Shown here one piece after another: positions 7,539-19,800 of a stretch of 64,000 nucleotides of DNA. Source of the stretch: Ricordea florida (Eukaryota; Cnidaria; Anthozoa; Corallimorpharia; Ricordeidae); NCBI GenBank assembly GCA_949710005.1, contig OX453276.1, positions 15,648,633 to 15,712,632 on the forward strand, written 5' to 3'. Position numbers and translations under genes: made by a program. Numbering within the stretch: position 1 is the first letter of the stretch; each line of letters opens with the position of its first letter. The notes below the pieces were generated by a model that had not been told where the DNA came from, did not search any database, and saw only the letters and a program-made list of their open reading frames with translations.

Positions 7539-7611
7539 TGGTCCGTGTGAGGATCGAACTCACGACCTTGGCGTTATCAGCACCACGCTCTACCAACTGA
7601 GCTAACGGACC
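7539..7611 (-). tRNA. tRNA-Ile-GAT: tRNA-Ile(GAT), unit 1
   Basis: A 73 nt cloverleaf with acceptor GGTCCGT/ACGGACC, D arm GCTC-AGTTGGTA-GAGC, anticodon loop CTGATAA (GAT), T arm GTGAG-TTCGATC-CTCAC and discriminator A73. The body looks like a eukaryotic nuclear tRNA-Ile, but the first anticodon base is G rather than the usual A (inosine). Confidence 0.96.
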
Positions 7612-7994
7612 AATCTACTGACCATTGTGAAATGTTTGACACTATCTGCATGAAATAAGCAGAGTACCTAGCAGACAGCAACGCATCTTGACAAAATATG
7701 CGTGTTTGGGGTTTATTACAGTCATTTGTCTATTAAAAGCTCAGAAAAATAGAAAATGAATCAGTCAAATTCCTGTACAAATCCCAATACTGATACATAA
7801 ACGAAATGAGAGATCGACATTATGGTGTATGCACTTGACAACTTTAAGGACCATCGGTTTCCACTCTTAATGAGGGATGCTCTAAATTGCAAGTCTTCAA
7901 TAAATAAGATCAACAGTTTCTTTCAATAATAAACCCAAGATTGATGGCTGAGACGAGTCTCCGCGATCACGGCAAAAAGCTAAACAAAAACAGA
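7612..7994. other. unit spacer between tRNA-Ile and tRNA-Ala(TGC) (unit 1 as example)
   Basis: The 383 bp are AT-rich. They are the 5' flank of tRNA-Ile and the 3' flank of tRNA-Ala(TGC). No gene is recognised. Units 10 and 18 lack 2 bp here. Confidence 0.65.
7986..7990 (-). terminator. Pol III terminator of tRNA-Ala(TGC)
   Basis: T5 in the transcript, 5 bp beyond the gene. Confidence 0.8.
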
Positions 7995-8067
7995 TGGAGA
8001 ATCCGGGTATCGATCCCGGTACCTCTCGCATGCAAAGCGAGCGCTCTACCGTTTGAGCTAATTCCCC
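7995..8067 (-). tRNA. tRNA-Ala-TGC: tRNA-Ala(TGC), unit 1
   Basis: A 73 nt cloverleaf with the alanine G3:U70 pair and anticodon loop TTTGCAT (TGC, reads GCA and GCG). Apart from base 34 and one D-loop base (C for T) it equals tRNA-Ala(AGC), which lies 1.6 kb away in opposite orientation. Confidence 0.97.
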
Positions 8068-8362
8068 TACTACACTGAAAACACACACATTCTAACCAAG
8101 TCCCTTGCTTCCGTCTTATAAGGTCTAGCAAAAGGATTAGTAGAGAACAGATGAAGGCTCTGAACTTACGGTAGTAAAAATTGCTGTAGACTGTGCCTGC
8201 CGGCGTTCCCCATGAAAGAGAAGCCTACCCTATGTGATATGAGTAATGCGCTGTATTATTCTCTGACCTTTTAATACAGGATTTTAAAATCATATGCACG
8301 ATTCAGCGCAACTCCCGATAGAATTAAAAAAGCCAAAACACAAAATAGGTTAGTTGCAATCC
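8068..8362. other. unit spacer between tRNA-Ala(TGC) and the next tRNA-Cys
   Basis: The 295 bp contain the A/B type-defining site (CCGGCG or CCGGGCG) and, at the end, the A-run that is the tRNA-Cys terminator on the minus strand. Confidence 0.65.
8342..8345 (-). terminator. Pol III terminator of tRNA-Cys (unit 2 onward)
   Basis: T4 in the transcript, 18 bp beyond the gene. In unit 1 this site is replaced by Polinton sequence. Confidence 0.65.
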
Positions 8363-8434
8363 AGGGGGCAACCGGGATTGAACCGGTGACCTCTCGATCT
8401 GCAGTCGAATGCTCTACCACTGAGCTATGCCCCC
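8363..8434 (-). tRNA. tRNA-Cys-GCA: tRNA-Cys(GCA), unit 2
   Basis: Same as unit 1; first copy with the native T4 terminator. Type A unit. Confidence 0.97.
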
Positions 8435-9207
8435 ACAGCTGTAGTATTGCATATGAGTTCTTGACATATTTTCCACTAACAACAGAGAAACATGCACTTG
8501 ACTCAAAGTTCAAACTAACACAATTCACGTGCGAAAACAATTTCTCAGTGTCAGTATAGTGAAGTCTTTTGGTGATGACAGTAGTAGAAAATGTTTACTT
8601 TTTCACGGTTTTCTTCAATTCATTGTCGAGTGGTTTTGTAGAAAACATATTGCACGGTTAAGTAACGAATCACCTCTTAAGTAAGAAAATATAGGATTTA
8701 CACAGGCTCTACATAGAGACTGCTACCAAAACAGATTTGGAATCTAATTCAGAGTCACGATTTATCATTTGTACTTTTATCGTTTGTTTTAACTAAAACG
8801 TTGTTGACACTTAAAAGTACACGTTTAGCCGGCAACACTTAGGTCTATCCGAAATAACTTTCTTTTGGAAAATGAATACATTAAGGAACGCTTTTGGTAA
8901 GATATCAACTACTCTAGGGAAATTTTATCCTCTGGAAAAATATTATTACGCACATAGTTTCAATCAAGGATGAAATCCAGCAGCGAAACAAGTCACGGTC
9001 TGCGAAGCGCCTGGCTCGCAGTCTAAATTAAAGCAGATAATGTCAATATTCTTTGACTGCTTCACGTAAGGTTCAAATAGCCTTACTAAATCGATACACA
9101 CTAAGAATCGCGATGGTAATTCCCTACCAAATTTATCAGTATCACTCGCCTTTATTTATCACCTATCTTGATTAGTGCTTGAGGTAGAAACCGGTTGGTG
9201 AGACGTC

Positions 9208-9280
9208 GGGGAATTAGCTCAAATGGTAGAGCGCTCGCTTAGCATGCGAGAGGTACCGGGATCGATACCCGGATTCTCCA
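9208..9280 (+). tRNA. tRNA-Ala-AGC: tRNA-Ala(AGC), unit 2
   Basis: Gene unchanged; 3' flank reads TTTTCC instead of TTTTGC, as in unit 6. Confidence 0.97.
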
Positions 9281-9698
9281 ACAGTTTTCCTTTGCTTGGA
9301 TCGGCAAAAACACTTTCTAATTTTGAATCCTCTTTAGCCATCACAATTTCAGTGATAATTCTACGTACACTTTTCTAGTTAACAAGGACTACTAAAAGAA
9401 CCTTGGAACGAAACCTTGAAAAACAACTGTTTTGGTGAAAGGTAAGAAAGTTCAGGGCTTTTTGTGCTCTGGACACAGCGTTCATCTACATACGGCGGAC
9501 TATTATAACCTTACTAACTTGACAGTACATAATCAAAATCGTCACATTAATTTATAATTAGCACAAAAGCGTTCATTATCGGGGTTTTTACTCATCCTCC
9601 TGCAGTTAGGTGCAGGTTGGCGCATGAGGTTAAAATGGATTGATGCAGTAAAGGGAAACCAATTTATGTTTTAGGGGTGTGCATGAGAAGACGCTGGG

Positions 9699-9769
9699 GC
9701 ACTGGTGGTTCAGTGGTAGAATTCTCGCCTGCCACGCGGGAGGCCCGGGTTCGATTCCCGGCCAGTGCA
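9699..9769 (+). tRNA. tRNA-Gly-GCC: tRNA-Gly(GCC), unit 2
   Basis: Gene unchanged from unit 1. Confidence 0.98.
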
Positions 9770-10379
9770 GCTCTTTTTTAGCAAACTCTTATAATAACCT
9801 GCCATTGTCTCATGACTCTTTTCCAGTTCTTTGCTTACGTTCTCAGTGCATCATTCGTTACCGTTTGAATACGTGCAATCGATGTTGCTTTATCAACGTG
9901 CATAAGAGCTCATGCTCATTAAGAGCCAATGGATTCCTTGATGGAGACCATAAGTTCTGCGCTAGAATCGTCGCCACCCAGCATCCCACCGAACAGGGAA
10001 AGTATGCTTAATTAGGATCTTCAAACTCTTAACTGTTTCTTATTGTTGAATGCATTCATTATAATGAGATGAGTAGGCTCTTTTAACGAGGGCTAAGTGC
10101 AAAGGAGTACAACGAAGTATCGGTTATTAAACAAGCCCTGGTCACTTATTTATTGAAAGCTTTCTTCATTGAGTTATTACAAAATGAGTTGTTTTTTTAA
10201 TTATCTGCTAATTCTGTCTTTACCTTATAATAAAACTAATACACTAGAACTCTTATAATATTTACATGTTTTACACACTTAAGATCTAAATAGCAAAAAT
10301 GTTTACACTAGGACAAAGTGGATGCTTGTAGGTGGCTTTTACCATTCCGTTTCTGAAGAAAAAGAAACGAAGAGTGAAT

Positions 10380-10452
10380 TGGTCCGTGTGAGGATCGAAC
10401 TCACGACCTTGGCGTTATCAGCACCACGCTCTACCAACTGAGCTAACGGACC
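10380..10452 (-). tRNA. tRNA-Ile-GAT: tRNA-Ile(GAT), unit 2
   Basis: Gene unchanged from unit 1. Confidence 0.96.
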
Positions 10453-10835
10453 AATCTACTGACCATTGTGAAATGTTTGACACTATCTGCATGAAATAAG
10501 CAGAGTACCTAGCAGACAGCAACGCATCTTGACAAAATATGCGTGTTTGGGGTTTATTACAGTCATTTGTCTATTAAAAGCTCAGAAAAATAGAAAATGA
10601 ATCAGTCAAATTCCTGTACAAATCCCAATACTGATACATAAACGAAATGAGAGATCGACATTATGGTGTATGCACTTGACAACTTTAAGGACCATCGGTT
10701 TCCACTCTTAATGAGGGATGCTCTAAATTGCAAGTCTTCAATAAATAAGATCAACAGTTTCTTTCAATAATAAACCCAAGATTGATGGCTGAGACGAGTC
10801 TCCGCGATCACGGCAAAAAGCTAAACAAAAACAGA

Positions 10836-10908
10836 TGGAGAATCCGGGTATCGATCCCGGTACCTCTCGCATGCAAAGCGAGCGCTCTACCGTTTGAGCT
10901 AATTCCCC
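10836..10908 (-). tRNA. tRNA-Ala-TGC: tRNA-Ala(TGC), unit 2
   Basis: Gene unchanged from unit 1. Confidence 0.97.
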
Positions 10909-11204
10909 TACTACACTGAAAACACACACATTCTAACCAAGTCCCTTGCTTCCGTCTTATAAGGTCTAGCAAAAGGATTTGTAGAGAACAGATGAAGGCT
11001 CTGAACTTACGGTAGTAAAAATTGCTGTAGACTGTGCCTGCCGGGCGTTCCCCATGAAAGAGAAACTTACCCTATGTGATATGAGTAATGCGCTGTATTA
11101 TTCTCTGACCTTTTAATACAGGACTTTGAAATCACATGCACGATTCAGCGCAACTCCCGATAGAATTAAAAAAGCCAAAACACAAAATAGGTTAGTTGCA
11201 ATCC

Positions 11205-11276
11205 AGGGGGCAACCGGGATTGAACCGGTGACCTCTCGATCTGCAGTCGAATGCTCTACCACTGAGCTATGCCCCC
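11205..11276 (-). tRNA. tRNA-Cys-GCA: tRNA-Cys(GCA), unit 3
   Basis: Gene unchanged; first type B unit (5' flank CCACGGCTG). Confidence 0.97.
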
Positions 11277-12049
11277 ACGGCTGTAGTATTGCATATGAGT
11301 TCTTGACATATTTTCCACTAACAACAGAGAAACATGCACTTGACTCAAAGTTCAAACTAACACAATTCACGTGCGAAAACAATTTCTCAGTGTCAGTATA
11401 GTGAAGTCTTTTGGTGATGACAGTAGTAGAAAATGTTTACTTTTTCACGGTTTTCTTCAATTCATTGTCGAGTGGTTTTGTAGAAAACATATTGCACGGT
11501 TAAGTAACGAATCACCTCTTAAGTAAGAAAATATAGGATTTACACAGGCTCTACATGGAGACTGCTACCAAAACAGATTTGGAATCTAATTCAGAGTCAC
11601 GATTTATCATTTGTACTTTTATCGTTTGTTTTAACTAAAACGTTGTTGACACTTAAAAGTACACGTTTAGCCGGCAACACTTAGGTCTATCCGAAATAAC
11701 TTTCTTTTGGAAAATGAATACATTAAGGAACGCTTTTGGTAAGATATCAACTACTCTAGGGAAATTTTATCCTCTGGAAAAATATTATTACGCACATAGT
11801 TTCAATCAAGGATGAAATCCAGCAGCGAAACAAGTCACGGTCTGCGAGGCGCCTGGCTCGCAGTCTAAATTAAAGCAGATAATGTCAATATTCTTTGACT
11901 GCTTCACGTAAGGTTTAAATAGCCTTACTAAATCGATACACACTAAGAATCGCGATGGTAATTCCCTACCAAATTTATCAGTATCACTCGCCTTTATTTA
12001 TCACCTATCTTGATTAGTGCTTGAGGTAGAAACCGGTTGGTGAGACGTC

Positions 12050-12122
12050 GGGGAATTAGCTCAAATGGTAGAGCGCTCGCTTAGCATGCGAGAGGTACCG
12101 GGATCGATACCCGGATTCTCCA
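12050..12122 (+). tRNA. tRNA-Ala-AGC: tRNA-Ala(AGC), unit 3
   Basis: Gene unchanged. Confidence 0.97.
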
Positions 12123-12540
12123 ACAGTTTTGCTTTGCTTGGATCGGCAAAAACACTTTCTAATTTTGAATCCTCTTTAGCCATCACAATTTCAGTGATAA
12201 TTCTACGTACACTTTTCTAGTTAACAAGGACTACTAAAAGAACCTTGGAACGAAACCTTGAAAAACAACTGTTTTGGTGAAAGGTAAGAAAGTTCAAGGC
12301 TTTTTGTGCTCTGGACACAGCGTTCATCTACATACGGCGGACTATTATAACCTTACTAACTTGACAGTACATAATCAAAATCGTCACATTAATTTATAAT
12401 TAGCACAAAAGCGTTCATTATCGGGGTTTTTACTCATCCTCCTGCAGTTAGGTGCAGGTTGGCGCATGAGGTTAAAATGGATTGATGCAGTAAAGGGAAA
12501 CCAATTTATGTTTTAGGGGTGTGCATGAGAAGACGCTGGG

Positions 12541-12611
12541 GCACTGGTGGTTCAGTGGTAGAATTCTCGCCTGCCACGCGGGAGGCCCGGGTTCGATTCC
12601 CGGCCAGTGCA
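12541..12611 (+). tRNA. tRNA-Gly-GCC: tRNA-Gly(GCC), unit 3
   Basis: Gene unchanged. Confidence 0.98.
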
Positions 12612-13221
12612 GCTCTTTTTTAGCAAACTCTTATAATAACCTGCCATTGTCTCATGACTCTTTTCCAGTTCTTTGCTTACGTTCTCAGTGCATCATTCGT
12701 TACCGTTTGAATACGTGCAATCGATGTTGCTTTATCAACGTGCATAAGAGCTCATGCTCATTAAAAGCCAATGGATTCCTTGATGGAGACCATAAGTTCT
12801 GCGCTAGAATCGTCGCCACCCAGCATCCCACCGAACAGGAAAAGTATGCTTAATTAGGATCTTCAAACTCTTAACTGTTTCTTATTGTTGAATGCATTAA
12901 TTATAATGAGATGAGTAGGCTCTTTTAACGAGGGCTAAGTGCAAAGGAATACAACGAAGTATCGGTTATTAAACAAGCCCTGGTCACTTATTTATTGAAA
13001 GCTTTCTTCATTGAGTTATTACAAAATGAGTTGTTTTTTTAATTATCTGCTAATTCTGTCTATACCTTATAATAAAACTAATACACTAGAACTCTTATAA
13101 TATTTACATGTTTTACACACTTAAGATCTAAATAGCAAAAATGTTTACACTAGGACAAAGTGGATGCTTGTAGGTGGCTTTTACCATTCCGTTTCTGAAG
13201 AAAAAGAAACGAAGAGTGAAT

Positions 13222-13294
13222 TGGTCCGTGTGAGGATCGAACTCACGACCTTGGCGTTATCAGCACCACGCTCTACCAACTGAGCTAACGGACC
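13222..13294 (-). tRNA. tRNA-Ile-GAT: tRNA-Ile(GAT), unit 3
   Basis: Gene unchanged. Confidence 0.96.
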
Positions 13295-13677
13295 AATCTA
13301 CTGACCATTGTGAAATGTTTGACACTATCTGCATGAAATAAGCAGAGTACCTAGCAGACAGCAACGCATCTTGACAAAATATGCGTGTTTGGGGTTTATT
13401 ACAGTCATTTGTCTATTAAAAGCTCAGAAAAATAGAAAATGAATCAGTCAAATTCCTGTACAAATCCCAATACTGATACATAAACGAAATGAGAGATCGA
13501 CATTATGGTGTATGCACTTGACAACTTTAAGGACCATCGGTTTCCACTCTTAATGAGGGATGCTCTAAATTGCAAGTCTTCAATAAATAAGATCAACAGT
13601 TTCTTTCAATAATAAACCCAAGATTGATGGCTGAGACGAGTCTCCGCGATCACGGCAAAAAGCTAAACAAAAACAGA

Positions 13678-13750
13678 TGGAGAATCCGGGTATCGATCCC
13701 GGTACCTCTCGCATGCAAAGCGAGCGCTCTACCGTTTGAGCTAATTCCCC
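13678..13750 (-). tRNA. tRNA-Ala-TGC: tRNA-Ala(TGC), unit 3
   Basis: Gene unchanged. Confidence 0.97.
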
Positions 13751-14045
13751 TACTACACTGAAAACACACACATTCTAACCAAGTCCCTTGCTTCCGTCTT
13801 ATAAGGTCTAGCAAAAGGATTAGTAGAGAACAGATGAAGGCTCTGAACTTACGGTAGTAAAAATTGCTGTAGACTGTGCCTGCCGGCGTTCCCCATGAAA
13901 GAGAAGCCTACCCTATGTGATATGAGTAATGCGCTGTATTATTCTCTGACCTTTTAATACAGGATTTTAAAATCATATGCACGATTCAGCGCAACTCCCG
14001 ATAGAATTAAAAAAGCCAAAACACAAAATAGGTTAGTTGCAATCC

Positions 14046-14117
14046 AGGGGGCAACCGGGATTGAACCGGTGACCTCTCGATCTGCAGTCGAATGCTCTAC
14101 CACTGAGCTATGCCCCC
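14046..14117 (-). tRNA. tRNA-Cys-GCA: tRNA-Cys(GCA), unit 4
   Basis: Gene unchanged; type A, with a private AACAATAGAG in the 5' flank. Confidence 0.97.
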
Positions 14118-14890
14118 ACAGCTGTAGTATTGCATATGAGTTCTTGACATATTTTCCACTAACAATAGAGAAACATGCACTTGACTCAAAGTTCAAACTA
14201 ACACAATTCACGTGCGAAAACAATTTCTCAGTGTCAGTATAGTGAAGTCTTTTGGTGATGACAGTAGTAGAAAATGTTTACTTTTTCACGGTTTTCTTCA
14301 ATTCATTGTCGAGTGGTTTTGTAGAAAACATATTGCACGGTTAAGTAACGAATCACCTCTTAAGTAAGAAAATATAGGATTTACACAGGCTCTACATAGA
14401 GACTGCTACCAAAACAGATTTGGAATCTAATTCAGAGTCACGATTTATCATTTGTACTTTTATCGTTTGTTTTAACTAAAACGTTGTTGACACTTAAAAG
14501 TACACGTTTAGCCGGCAACACTTAGGTCTATCCGAAATAACTTTCTTTTGGAAAATGAATACATTAAGGAACGCTTTTGGTAAGATATCAACTACTCTAG
14601 GGAAATTTTATCCTCTGGAAAAATATTATTACGCACATAGTTTCAATCAAGGATGAAATCCAGCAGCGAAACAAGTCACGGTCTGCGAAGCGCCTGGCTC
14701 GCAGTCTAAATTAAAGCAGATAATGTCAATATTCTTTGACTGCTTCACGTAAGGTTCAAATAGCCTTACTAAATCGATACACACTAAGAATCGCGATGGT
14801 AATTCCCTACCAAATTTATCAGTATCACTCGCCTTTATTTATCACCTATCTTGATTAGTGCTTGAGGTAGAAACCGGTTGGTGAGACGTC

Positions 14891-14963
14891 GGGGAATTAG
14901 CTCAAATGGTAGAGCGCTCGCTTAGCATGCGAGAGGTACCGGGATCGATACCCGGATTCTCCA
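14891..14963 (+). tRNA. tRNA-Ala-AGC: tRNA-Ala(AGC), unit 4
   Basis: Gene unchanged. Confidence 0.97.
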
Positions 14964-15381
14964 ACAGTTTTGCTTTGCTTGGATCGGCAAAAACACTTTC
15001 TAATTTTGAATCCTCTTTAGCCATCACAATTTCAGTGATAATTCTACGTACACTTTTCTAGTTAACAAGGACTACTAAAAGAACCTTGGAACGAAACCTT
15101 GAAAAACAACTGTTTTGGTGAAAGGTAAGAAAGTTCAAGGCTTTTTGTGCTCTGGACACAGCGTTCATCTACATACGGCGGACTATTATAACCTTACTAA
15201 CTTGACAGTACATAATCAAAATCGTCACATTAATTTATAATTAGCACAAAAGCGTTCATTATCGGGGTTTTTACTCATCCTCCTGCAGTTAGGTGCAGGT
15301 TGGCGCATGAGGTTAAAATGGATTGATGCAGTAAAGGGAAACCAATTTATGTTTTAGGGGTGTGCATGAGAAGACGCTGGG

Positions 15382-15452
15382 GCACTGGTGGTTCAGTGGT
15401 AGAATTCTCGCCTGCCACGCGGGAGGCCCGGGTTCGATTCCCGGCCAGTGCA
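15382..15452 (+). tRNA. tRNA-Gly-GCC: tRNA-Gly(GCC), unit 4
   Basis: Gene unchanged. Confidence 0.98.
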
Positions 15453-16062
15453 GCTCTTTTTTAGCAAACTCTTATAATAACCTGCCATTGTCTCATGACT
15501 CTTTTCCAGTTCTTTGCTTACGTTCTCAGTGCATCATTCGTTACCGTTTGAATACGTGCAATCGATGTTGCTTTATCAACGTGCATAAGAGCTCATGCTC
15601 ATTAAAAGCCAATGGATTCCTTGATGGAGACCATAAGTTCTGCGCTAGAATCGTCGCCACCCAGCATCCCACCGAACAGGGAAAGTATGCTTAATTAGGA
15701 TCTTCAAACTCTTAACTGTTTCTTATTGTTGAATGCATTCATTATAATGAGATGAGTAGGCTCTTTTAACGAGGGCTAAGTGCAAAGGAGTACAACGAAG
15801 TATCGGTTATTAAACAAGCCCTGGTCACTTATTTATTGAAAGCTTTCTTCATTGAGTTATTACAAAATGAGTTGTTTTTTTAATTATCTGCTAATTCTGT
15901 CTTTACCTTATAATAAAACTAATACACTAGAACTCTTATAATATTTACATGTTTTACACACTTAAGATCTAAATAGCAAAAATGTTTACACTAGGACAAA
16001 GTGGATGCTTGTAGGTGGCTTTTACCATTCCGTTTCTGAAGAAAAAGAAACGAAGAGTGAAT

Positions 16063-16135
16063 TGGTCCGTGTGAGGATCGAACTCACGACCTTGGCGTTA
16101 TCAGCACCACGCTCTACCAACTGAGCTAACGGACC
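16063..16135 (-). tRNA. tRNA-Ile-GAT: tRNA-Ile(GAT), unit 4
   Basis: Gene unchanged. Confidence 0.96.
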
Positions 16136-16518
16136 AATCTACTGACCATTGTGAAATGTTTGACACTATCTGCATGAAATAAGCAGAGTACCTAGCAGAC
16201 AGCAACGCATCTTGACAAAATATGCGTGTTTGGGGTTTATTACAGTCATTTGTCTATTAAAAGCTCAGAAAAATAGAAAATGAATCAGTCAAATTCCTGT
16301 ACAAATCCCAATACTGATACATAAACGAAATGAGAGATCGACATTATGGTGTATGCACTTGACAACTTTAAGGACCATCGGTTTCCACTCTTAATGAGGG
16401 ATGCTCTAAATTGCAAGTCTTCAATAAATAAGATCAACAGTTTCTTTCAATAATAAACCCAAGATTGATGGCTGAGACGAGTCTCCGCGATCACGGCAAA
16501 AAGCTAAACAAAAACAGA

Positions 16519-16591
16519 TGGAGAATCCGGGTATCGATCCCGGTACCTCTCGCATGCAAAGCGAGCGCTCTACCGTTTGAGCTAATTCCCC
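16519..16591 (-). tRNA. tRNA-Ala-TGC: tRNA-Ala(TGC), unit 4
   Basis: Gene unchanged. Confidence 0.97.
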
Positions 16592-16887
16592 TACTACACT
16601 GAAAACACACACATTCTAACCAAGTCCCTTGCTTCCGTCTTATAAGGTCTAGCAAAAGGATTTGTAGAGAACAGATGAAGGCTCTGAACTTACGGTAGTA
16701 AAAATTGCTGTAGACTGTGCCTGCCGGGCGTTCCCCATGAAAGAGAAACTTACCCTATGTGATATGAGTAATGCGCTGTATTATTCTCTGACCTTTTAAT
16801 ACAGGACTTTGAAATCACATGCACGATTCAGCGCAACTCCCGATAGAATTAAAAAAGCCAAAACACAAAATAGGTTAGTTGCAATCC

Positions 16888-16959
16888 AGGGGGCAACCGG
16901 GATTGAACCGGTGACCTCTCGATCTGCAGTCGAATGCTCTACCACTGAGCTATGCCCCC
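16888..16959 (-). tRNA. tRNA-Cys-GCA: tRNA-Cys(GCA), unit 5
   Basis: Gene unchanged; type B. Confidence 0.97.
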
Positions 16960-17732
16960 ACGGCTGTAGTATTGCATATGAGTTCTTGACATATTTTCCA
17001 CTAACAACAGAGAAACATGCACTTGACTCAAAGTTCAAACTAACACAATTCACGTGCGAAAACAATTTCTCAGTGTCAGTATAGTGAAGTCTTTTGGTGA
17101 TGACAGTAGTAGAAAATGTTTACTTTTTCACGGTTTTCTTCAATTCATTGTCGAGTGGTTTTGTAGAAAACATATTGCACGGTTAAGTAACGAATCACCT
17201 CTTAAGTAAGAAAATATAGGATTTACACAGGCTCTACATGGAGACTGCTACCAAAACAGATTTGGAATCTAATTCAGAGTCACGATTTATCATTTGTACT
17301 TTTATCGTTTGTTTTAACTAAAACGTTGTTGACACTTAAAAGTACACGTTTAGCCGGCAACACTTAGGTCTATCCGAAATAACTTTCTTTTGGAAAATGA
17401 ATACATTAAGGAACGCTTTTGGTAAGATATCAACTACTCTAGGGAAATTTTATCCTCTGGAAAAATATTATTACGCACATAGTTTCAATCAAGGATGAAA
17501 TCCAGCAGCGAAACAAGTCACGGTCTGCGAGGCGCCTGGCTCGCAGTCTAAATTAAAGCAGATAATGTCAATATTCTTTGACTGCTTCACGTAAGGTTTA
17601 AATAGCCTTACTAAATCGATACACACTAAGAATCGCGATGGTAATTCCCTACCAAATTTATCAGTATCACTCGCCTTTATTTATCACCTATCTTGATTAG
17701 TGCTTGAGGTAGAAACCGGTTGGTGAGACGTC

Positions 17733-17805
17733 GGGGAATTAGCTCAAATGGTAGAGCGCTCGCTTAGCATGCGAGAGGTACCGGGATCGATACCCGGATT
17801 CTCCA
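17733..17805 (+). tRNA. tRNA-Ala-AGC: tRNA-Ala(AGC), unit 5
   Basis: Gene unchanged. Confidence 0.97.
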
Positions 17806-18223
17806 ACAGTTTTGCTTTGCTTGGATCGGCAAAAACACTTTCTAATTTTGAATCCTCTTTAGCCATCACAATTTCAGTGATAATTCTACGTACACTTTTC
17901 TAGTTAACAAGGACTACTAAAAGAACCTTGGAACGAAACCTTGAAAAACAACTGTTTTGGTGAAAGGTAAGAAAGTTCAAGGCTTTTTGTGCTCTGGACA
18001 CAGCGTTCATCTACATACGGCGGACTATTATAACCTTACTAACTTGACAGTACATAATCAAAATCGTCACATTAATTTATAATTAGCACAAAAGCGTTCA
18101 TTATCGGTGTTTTTACTCATCCTCCTGCAGTTAGGTGCAGGTTGGCGCATGAGGTTAAAATGGATTGATGCAGTAAAGGGAAACCAATTTATGTTTTAGG
18201 GGTGTGCATGAGAAGACGCTGGG

Positions 18224-18294
18224 GCACTGGTGGTTCAGTGGTAGAATTCTCGCCTGCCACGCGGGAGGCCCGGGTTCGATTCCCGGCCAGTGCA
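18224..18294 (+). tRNA. tRNA-Gly-GCC: tRNA-Gly(GCC), unit 5
   Basis: Gene unchanged; 5' flank CGGTGTTTTT is shared with unit 1. Confidence 0.98.
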
Positions 18295-18904
18295 GCTCTT
18301 TTTTAGCAAACTCTTATAATAACCTGCCATTGTCTCATGACTCTTTTCCAGTTCTTTGCTTACGTTCTCAGTGCATCATTCGTTACCGTTTGAATACGTG
18401 CAATCGATGTTGCTTTATCAACGTGCATAAGAGCTCATGCTCATTAAGAGCCAATGGATTCCTTGATGGAGACCATAAGTTCTGCGCTAGAATCGTCGCC
18501 ACCCAGCATCCCACCGAACAGGAAAAGTATGCTTAATTAGGATCTTCAAACTCTTAACTGTTTCTTATTGTTGAATGCATTCATTATAATGAGATGAGTA
18601 GGCTCTTTTAACGAGGGCTAAGTGCAAAGGAATACAACGAAGTATCGGTTATTAAACAAGCCCTGGTCACTTATTTATTGAAAGCTTTCTTCATTGAGTT
18701 ATTACAAAATGAGTTGTTTTTTTAATTATCTGCTAATTCTGTCTATACCTTATAATAAAACTAATACACTAGAACTCTTATAATATTTACATGTTTTACA
18801 CACTTAAGATCTAAATAGCAAAAATGTTTACACTAGGACAAAGTGGATGCTTGTAGGTGGCTTTTACCATTCCGTTTCTGAAGAAAAAGAAACGAAGAGT
18901 GAAT

Positions 18905-18977
18905 TGGTCCGTGTGAGGATCGAACTCACGACCTTGGCGTTATCAGCACCACGCTCTACCAACTGAGCTAACGGACC
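18905..18977 (-). tRNA. tRNA-Ile-GAT: tRNA-Ile(GAT), unit 5
   Basis: Gene unchanged. Confidence 0.96.
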
Positions 18978-19360
18978 AATCTACTGACCATTGTGAAATG
19001 TTTGACACTATCTGCATGAAATAAGCAGAGTACCTAGCAGACAGCAACGCATCTTGACAAAATATGCGTGTTTGGGGTTTATTACAGTCATTTGTCTATT
19101 AAAAGCTCAGAAAAATAGAAAATGAATCAGTCAAATTCCTGTACAAATCCCAATACTGATACATAAACGAAATGAGAGATCGACATTATGGTGTATGCAC
19201 TTGACAACTTTAAGGACCATCGGTTTCCACTCTTAATGAGGGATGCTCTAAATTGCAAGTCTTCAATAAATAAGATCAACAGTTTCTTTCAATAATAAAC
19301 CCAAGATTGATGGCTGAGACGAGTCTCCGCGATCACGGCAAAAAGCTAAACAAAAACAGA

Positions 19361-19433
19361 TGGAGAATCCGGGTATCGATCCCGGTACCTCTCGCATGCA
19401 AAGCGAGCGCTCTACCGTTTGAGCTAATTCCCC
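19361..19433 (-). tRNA. tRNA-Ala-TGC: tRNA-Ala(TGC), unit 5
   Basis: Gene unchanged. Confidence 0.97.
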
Positions 19434-19728
19434 TACTACACTGAAAACACACACATTCTAACCAAGTCCCTTGCTTCCGTCTTATAAGGTCTAGCAAAAG
19501 GATTAGTAGAGAACAGATGAAGGCTCTGAACTTACGGTAGTAAAAATTGCTGTAGACTGTGCCTGCCGGCGTTCCCCATGAAAGAGAAGCCTACCCTATG
19601 TGATATGAGTAATGCGCTGTATTATTCTCTGACCTTTTAATACAGGATTTTAAAATCATATGCACGATTCAGCGCAACTCCCGATAGAATTAAAAAAGCC
19701 AAAACACAAAATAGGTTAGTTGCAATCC

Positions 19729-19800
19729 AGGGGGCAACCGGGATTGAACCGGTGACCTCTCGATCTGCAGTCGAATGCTCTACCACTGAGCTATGCCCCC
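19729..19800 (-). tRNA. tRNA-Cys-GCA: tRNA-Cys(GCA), unit 6
   Basis: Gene unchanged; type A. Confidence 0.97.

Noticed and set aside
7539..8067. Bacterial or organellar origin suggested by the neighbouring tRNA-Ile(GAT) and tRNA-Ala(TGC), the pair found in bacterial rRNA operons
   Set aside because: No rRNA is present, CCA ends are not encoded, each gene has Pol III boxes and a T-run terminator, and tRNA-Ala(TGC) is almost identical to the nuclear-type tRNA-Ala(AGC).
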